Assembly (NCBI GenBank): GCA_040757595.1
Contig: JBFLWP010000015.1
Span: 27,375 to 91,374, forward strand
DNA length: 64,000 bases
Direction: 5' to 3'
Source of the DNA: Nitrospirota bacterium
Lineage (GTDB): Bacteria > Nitrospirota > Nitrospiria > Nitrospirales > Nitrospiraceae
Shown here: in pieces, positions 59,986-64,000 of the stretch
How positions within the stretch are numbered: the first letter of the stretch is position 1
Layout of the letters: the number at the start of each line of letters is the position of its first letter
Notes under the pieces: generated by a model
Told to the model about the DNA's origin: nothing
What the model saw: only the letters and a program-made list of their open reading frames with translations
The model's database searches: none
Program-made: the position numbers and the translations under genes

Positions 59986-60849
59986 ATGACGGTCATCCCC
60001 CGTTCGGTCGTTCTGCTCATCCACTGCAAGGACCGCAAAGGCATCGTGGCCCGCGTGGCCGGATTCATTCACGACTTCGGGGGCAATATCCTCGACTCCG
60101 ACCACCACACCGACCGCGAGCAGGGCGATTTCTTGATGCGGACCGAGTTCGCCCTCGACGGCTTTCAGCTCCCGCCCACGGAGATCGCCGAAGCCTTTTC
60201 GCCGATCGCGAAAGTGTTCGAGATGCGGTACGAAATCCACGTGAGGCCGTCTCGGACTCGCGTCGCGATCCTGGTCTCCAGGCAGGACCATTGCCTGTCC
60301 GATCTGCTCCAGCGTCAGCGCCGGGACGAACTGTCCATCCAGGTGCCGGTCATCGTGTCCAACCACGACACCTGCCGCCCGTGGGCCGAGCTGTACAAGA
60401 TTCCGCTCGAAGTGTTTCCGGTGACGCCGGAGACCAAGCCTCAGCAGGAACGGCAGGTGCTCGCCGTGCTCAGGCGGCACGAGGTGGAGCTCGTGGTGCT
60501 CGCACGGTACATGCAGGTGCTCAGCGGCACGTTCCTGGCCTCCGTCGGCTGCCCCGTCATCAATATCCATCACTCGTTTCTTCCGGCTTTCATCGGCGCC
60601 AATCCCTACAGGCAGGCCTATGAACGGGGAGTCAAGATCATCGGCGCCACCGCCCATTATGCGACGGAGGAACTGGACGAAGGGCCGATCATCGAGCAGG
60701 ACGTCATCCGGGTGGGACACCGTGACACCGTCGAGGATCTGGTCCGGAAGGGACGCGATCTGGAAGAGCTGGTCCTCGCGCGCGCCGTGCGTCTGCACGT
60801 CGAACGGCGCGTGCTGGTCTACGGCAAGAAAACGGTCGTCTTCGATTGA
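59986..60849 (+). CDS. purU: formyltetrahydrofolate deformylase
   Basis: Releases formate from 10-formyl-THF, 287 residues. An N-terminal ACT domain (LLIHCKDRKGIVARVAGFIH) regulates the family. The catalytic formyltransferase-like domain has the asparagine-histidine pair in VINIHHSFLPAFIGANPY and the aspartate in ATAHYATEELDEGPIIEQDV. The start at 59986 is preferred over an ATG 45 bases upstream, which would add a non-family tail. It follows rimO by 74 bases and is the last gene before a foreign-looking segment. Confidence 0.93.
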   Translation: MTVIPRSVVLLIHCKDRKGIVARVAGFIHDFGGNILDSDHHTDREQGDFLMRTEFALDGFQLPPTEIAEAFSPIAKVFEMRYEIHVRPSRTRVAILVSRQDHCLSDLLQRQRRDELSIQVPVIVSNHDTCRPWAELYKIPLEVFPVTPETKPQQERQVLAVLRRHEVELVVLARYMQVLSGTFLASVGCPVINIHHSFLPAFIGANPYRQAYERGVKIIGATAHYATEELDEGPIIEQDVIRVGHRDTVEDLVRKGRDLEELVLARAVRLHVERRVLVYGKKTVVFD

Positions 60850-60879
60850 CCTCCTCTCACACCACAGATTTTTGAGCCT

Positions 60880-61749
60880 TTACCGCCGTAGGCCAGCAAG
60901 TAGGTCAATGAACTCTTGAGAAACCGTTAAGCGCCCACCCTTGAAGAGTGGATGAGCAACGTACTTCTTTGATGCGCTCAACCCCAACTGTGCCGAGACC
61001 TCCACATCCGAGACATTTCCCGCTTTTACCGCAGCGGCTGGAGCTACCATGAAAACCGTCTTGGTTTCGCGGGCTCCCTGAGCGTCAACTCTCTCGTAGG
61101 CTTGATCCTTCTTGAAGATCCCCGTGGTCATTTGAATCTTTACAGACTGCGAGGAGTGAGCTGTTAACCTGTCGTTGAATTCCCTGATCTTGCGGAGGGC
61201 AATGGCAAAACCTTCCTGATCGAACAAGTGGACGATGAGGACTGGCACTTGGAACTGATTCTCCCAGGCAACCAGTTTTGAGAGGTCTTTCTCCTTTACC
61301 CAAATATTGGGAGCGGTAGGCGGCTTGGCCCTTCTGAGGGGTCTTTGCTCCCACTGGGTTTCACTTCTGGGTTGCCAGTGCCGCTGAGTCATTTCCGAGG
61401 CTTTGTAGGGAGAGAACTTGACCTCTAGTGCAGCCAGGGCCTTTCGGATCACGAACTCAAACTCGCCTTGTGATCCATACGAAGCATGTGATTCATGCGA
61501 GAGGTCCGTACGCTGCAAGAGGAGCCTTTCCTCTTCAGTCAGTGCGTGCAGTCTGAAAGTGAGGAGGTCTGGGACCTTGTAGGGTTGCGCGGAACCTGGT
61601 ATGAGATTGTTTGCCTGGATTTCTGAGAGCCCGATCCGGACGGTAAGAAATCCGAGGTCTTGTCCGAGGGCTCGAATGACAAGGTCCTCAGCCCAGCGGC
61701 TAGTCTTGAACCGATGTTCGAAGTCAATCCCTCGTCCCCTCGGACTCAT
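60880..61749 (-). CDS. type II restriction endonuclease, PD-(D/E)XK fold
   Basis: 289 residues. A PD-(D/E)XK active site can be traced as KVPDLLTF and, later, ALEVKFSPYKASEM. The protein is basic and has no ribosomal or metabolic match. Its arrangement with a controller gene directly upstream (ATGA overlap at 61746-61749) and a divergent adenine methyltransferase shows it is the restriction enzyme of an R-M system. The recognition sequence cannot be read. I considered the AccI family, whose methylase is similar in type, but it is not certain. The base composition is less GC-rich than the flanks, a sign of transfer. Confidence 0.8.
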   Translation of the reverse strand: MSPRGRGIDFEHRFKTSRWAEDLVIRALGQDLGFLTVRIGLSEIQANNLIPGSAQPYKVPDLLTFRLHALTEEERLLLQRTDLSHESHASYGSQGEFEFVIRKALAALEVKFSPYKASEMTQRHWQPRSETQWEQRPLRRAKPPTAPNIWVKEKDLSKLVAWENQFQVPVLIVHLFDQEGFAIALRKIREFNDRLTAHSSQSVKIQMTTGIFKKDQAYERVDAQGARETKTVFMVAPAAAVKAGNVSDVEVSAQLGLSASKKYVAHPLFKGGRLTVSQEFIDLLAGLRR

Positions 61750-62006
61750 TCGCTGGCCTCTGAGACACTCCTCAACAGTTCTGACGTGGTAATGCCGAAT
61801 GCAGCAGCCAGGTGCGAAATAACGTTGAGGGTTGGATTGCGGTGCCCACGTTCAAGCCCGCTCAGATAGGTCACGTGGATACCCGACACATGAGCGAGCT
61901 CTTCTTGGGACCATTTCTTTTTCTCTCGCAGATACCGCACTTTTGCCCCAAACTCCTTGCAGATCGGAGACGCTTTGCGGCGGGTACTTAGCTTCCTTGT
62001 TCTCAT
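61746..62006 (-). CDS. restriction-modification controller protein (XRE-type HTH)
   Basis: 86 residues. After a basic N-terminus it has a Cro/C1-type helix-turn-helix: KVRYLREKKKWSQEELAHVS, GIHVTYLSGLERGHRNPTLN, VISHLAAAFGITTSELL. Small single-HTH proteins of this kind that overlap a restriction gene are C proteins. They delay restriction until the host DNA is methylated by activating or repressing the C/R promoter. A palindromic operator lies in the divergent region at 62047-62060. The overlap with the endonuclease gene (ATGA) ties R expression to C. Confidence 0.88.
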   Translation of the reverse strand: MRTRKLSTRRKASPICKEFGAKVRYLREKKKWSQEELAHVSGIHVTYLSGLERGHRNPTLNVISHLAAAFGITTSELLRSVSEASE

Positions 62007-62036
62007 GCGATGACTTGTATCTTCTGGGCAAGGGTA

Positions 62037-62065
62037 TTGACCATAGACTTTAAGTAAAGTATAAA
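62037..62065 (+). promoter_or_regulatory. promoter of the methyltransferase gene
   Basis: TTGACC (62037-62042) and TATAAA (62060-62065) are exactly 17 bases apart. The spacer contains the presumed C-protein operator. A leader of about 45 bases precedes the ATG at 62117. Confidence 0.7.
62047..62060. promoter_or_regulatory. palindromic operator, presumed C-box
   Basis: ACTTTA and TAAAGT are perfect inverted half-sites around AG, all within the spacer of the methyltransferase promoter. C-boxes of known systems have GACT/AGTC-type half-sites in similar places. Binding here would block the methyltransferase promoter and could help expression of C and R in the other direction. Confidence 0.6.
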
Positions 62066-62116
62066 AATGTTCCTGGCTCTGCCCATTAGCTGGTCTTGTG
62101 CAAGTTCGATTGTCTT

Positions 62117-63649
62117 ATGAGAGCACCACTACAGAAGCTTCCACCGTCTGGACCAGAGAGAGAGGCCCTCAGAGAGAAGGGGCAGTTCTGGACTCCTGAC
62201 TGGGTGGCTGAGGCGATGACGGCTTACGCCCTTGCGGCAGGAAGTGATTCCTTGTTCGATCCGGCTGTTGGTGCGGGGGCGTTCTTTCTCGCAGCCAAGA
62301 TGATAGGGAAGAAGACTGGTAGGAGAATAAAACTCGTCGGGGCAGAACTCGACGAAACCGCTTTGCTCCAGGCAAGACAGAGGGGCCTTTCCGCGAGGGA
62401 TCTCTCTCATATTAGTCTGACAGACTTTGTCCTGAATCCTCCTCGCGGTCCCTATTCCGCTATTGTGGCAAACCCTCCTTATATCCGGCATCACAGGCTG
62501 CCGCAGAGTCTCAAGGGACGGTTGAGAAGTTTCGGTGGGCGTGTGATCGGACGCCCCTTGGACGGTCGTGCAGGAGTTCACATTTATTTCCTTTTACGAG
62601 CACTTCAACTCCTTGCGCCAGCAGGGCGCTTGGCTTTCATCATGCCGGCGGATACGTGCGAAGGGGTTTTCGCAACTCGCCTTTGGTCCTGGATTACAGC
62701 AAGGTATCGTCTCGATGGCGTTGTGACTTTTTCCCCTGAGGCCTCGCCGTTTCCTGGCGTGGATACTAACCCGCTCATATTCCTAATCCGGAATTCGAGG
62801 CCGGTAAAGACAGTCGCATGGGCTAGATGTCTCAAGCAAGGGACTCGCGATCTTAAGTCATGGATGTCATCCGACTTGCGAAAGCGGTGCTTCAAAGGCA
62901 TAGAAATTACTCAAAGGCCATTGAGTGAGGCACTTTCTACCGGTCTTTCCCGGGCTCCACAGCGAGTGCCAGCTTCCTCGTTCATACTTTCGGATTTTGC
63001 AAAAGTGTTACGCGGTATTGCCACAGGCGCAAACGAGTACTTCTTTCTTACCTCTAAGATGGCTGCTGAATTGGGCATACCCAATGAGTTTCTCAAGCCT
63101 GCTGTGGGACGGACACGCGAGGTGCAAGGTGATGAGATAACGGATGAAACGCTGGCTCTGCTAGATGCGAAGGGTAGGCCAACCCTGCTGTTCTCCCCAA
63201 ATGGGAGGCCGATCCAGGATTTCCCTCCGAGTGTTCGCGAGTACTTGAAACGTGGCGGGCAATTGAACCTTCCCAACCGGCCTCTCATCGCGTCTCGAAG
63301 GCCTTGGTACAAAATGGAAGTGAGGCAGGTCCCGCCAATTCTCTTCGCGTATCTTGGTCGGCGAAATGCCCGCTTCATCCGGAATCGAGCAGGTGTCATG
63401 CCCTTGACCGGTTTCCTCTGTGTCTATCCCCGTGAAAGCTCCGAATCCTTCGTGGATCGGCTGTGGGAAGTCCTCAGTCATCCGGAAACCGTGCAGAACC
63501 TAGGTCTCGTTGGGAAGTCTTACGGTTCAGGGGCAATCAAAGTTGAGCCTCGGGCTCTTGAGCGGCTTCCTCTCCCAGCCAATTTGGTAGCCAGGGTAGG
63601 CCTTGAGCCGACCAGAAAAACTGAGCAGTTAGAGCTCCAGATGGCATAG
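62117..63649 (+). CDS. type II DNA adenine-N6 methyltransferase
   Basis: 510 residues from the ATG at 62117; a TTG at 62096 is an alternative. Motif X (QFWTPDWVAEAM), motif I (FDPAVGAGAFFLAA) and motif IV (VANPPYIRHH) occur in the order of gamma-class amino-methyltransferases such as TaqI. A C-terminal half (residues about 300-510) is the target-recognition part. It protects the DNA against the adjacent endonuclease. Less GC-rich than the flanking chromosome, and it ends with an odd tail RVGLEPTRKTEQLELQMA. Confidence 0.88.
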   Translation: MRAPLQKLPPSGPEREALREKGQFWTPDWVAEAMTAYALAAGSDSLFDPAVGAGAFFLAAKMIGKKTGRRIKLVGAELDETALLQARQRGLSARDLSHISLTDFVLNPPRGPYSAIVANPPYIRHHRLPQSLKGRLRSFGGRVIGRPLDGRAGVHIYFLLRALQLLAPAGRLAFIMPADTCEGVFATRLWSWITARYRLDGVVTFSPEASPFPGVDTNPLIFLIRNSRPVKTVAWARCLKQGTRDLKSWMSSDLRKRCFKGIEITQRPLSEALSTGLSRAPQRVPASSFILSDFAKVLRGIATGANEYFFLTSKMAAELGIPNEFLKPAVGRTREVQGDEITDETLALLDAKGRPTLLFSPNGRPIQDFPPSVREYLKRGGQLNLPNRPLIASRRPWYKMEVRQVPPILFAYLGRRNARFIRNRAGVMPLTGFLCVYPRESSESFVDRLWEVLSHPETVQNLGLVGKSYGSGAIKVEPRALERLPLPANLVARVGLEPTRKTEQLELQMA

Positions 63650-63790
63650 CAACCGAAATCCGAAAAAAGTAATGCGAAACTGCGTAAGATAGAACGGGTG
63701 GCGCGGCGAGCACCCCCGCCGCGACAGGACCCGCGGATTGTGAGAGGCAGCAGATTGTTTTCGGATCAAGGTTTGTGAAGCACGAATGAC

Positions 63791-63836
63791 AGAAAAAAAG
63801 AGGCGGGGGTCCGATCGGCACATCGGAGCCCCGCCT
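63791..63836 (-). terminator. strong intrinsic terminator of the minus-strand gene at the window end
   Basis: GGCGGGG(GT)CCGAT and ATCGGA(GC)CCCGCC form a long stem at 63802-63836. On the minus strand it is followed by TCTTTTTTTC. It lies 58 bases beyond the stop of the partial gene. Confidence 0.9.
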
Positions 63837-63894
63837 GAGGCCCGGATCATCCGCGAACCGTCGCGGACGATCAGGGCCAGCCGCCACCCCCGCG

Positions 63895-64000
63895 TCAGCT
63901 CTCGCGATGGTGGCGCAGCATCTTCTCATGCTCCGCCTTTTCCTTCTCCCGTTGCTCAGGGGTCAGGAGCGCCGCGGCGTCCCGCCTCGCCTTGATCGCC
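63895..64000 (-). CDS. 3' end of an LTxxQ (Spy/CpxP-like) protein, start outside window
   Basis: The last 34 residues are readable: an AIKARRDAAALLTPEQREK segment and a very charged tail ending MLRHHRES. The LTPEQ motif followed by basic/acidic helix is the signature of CpxP/Spy-type periplasmic proteins. Only the end is present, so the call is tentative. A strong terminator follows. Confidence 0.6.
   Translation of the reverse strand, partial: AIKARRDAAALLTPEQREKEKAEHEKMLRHHRES

Overview
This is a GC-rich bacterial chromosome segment, with housekeeping genes on both strands and many genes that overlap by 4 bases (ATGA or GTGA). Gene content fits a Gram-negative (diderm) bacterium: many lipobox lipoproteins, an outer-membrane barrel, a Tat component, PilZ and DksA. 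The trmFO-xerC-hslV-hslU-argB run, the tig-clpP-clpX run and several small exported proteins remind me of Nitrospirota (Nitrospira-like). That placement is an inference from memory, not a search result.

Layout. 1-4053 is a CUT1-type sugar ABC transporter on the minus strand, cut by the window edge. 4423-6691 is a region-4-like HTH protein followed by a membrane coiled-coil protein, a possible sigma/anti-sigma-type pair. 6993-20738 mixes small exported proteins, an OmpA-type lipoprotein, tRNA-Leu(GAG), queE, pepA, nagZ and several transporters. 21102-29434 is an accessory surface locus. Three lipoproteins there share one N-terminal lipobox plus coiled-coil stalk; one carries a GH64-like beta-1,3-glucanase domain plus FN3, and another is a 1452-residue G8/beta-helix protein resembling animal CEMIP/TMEM2. 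A beta-barrel gene and a further lipoprotein follow. 29691-34204 holds an M24 peptidase, an unusual TatA/B protein, HEAT, sulfatase-modifying-factor-type and PilZ proteins. 34337-37830 is clpX-clpP-tig-tRNA-Leu(UAG). 38216-42822 includes a CGNR regulator divergent from a Tat-exported substrate-binding protein, and tRNA-Ser(GGA). 43213-46926 is SRP RNA-dnaX-ybaB-recR-dksA. 48824-54177 is tRNA-Val and trmFO-xerC-hslVU-argB. 54240-57795 is a translationally coupled four-gene metabolic run. 57839-60849 holds a gamma-carbonic-anhydrase-like gene, rimO and purU. 60880-63649 is a visibly less GC-rich type II restriction-modification system with its own controller protein and operator.

The most unusual feature is a dispersed family of degenerate 7-bp tandem repeats. 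About twenty loci carry them, mostly between genes, usually as two inverted arms around a short centre. Each locus has its own heptamer variant. Several arms run into gene ends and supply stop codons, and three arrays lie inside the coding regions of pepA, xerC and an M28 peptidase. They resemble in style the heptanucleotide repeats of cyanobacteria, but with palindromic organisation.
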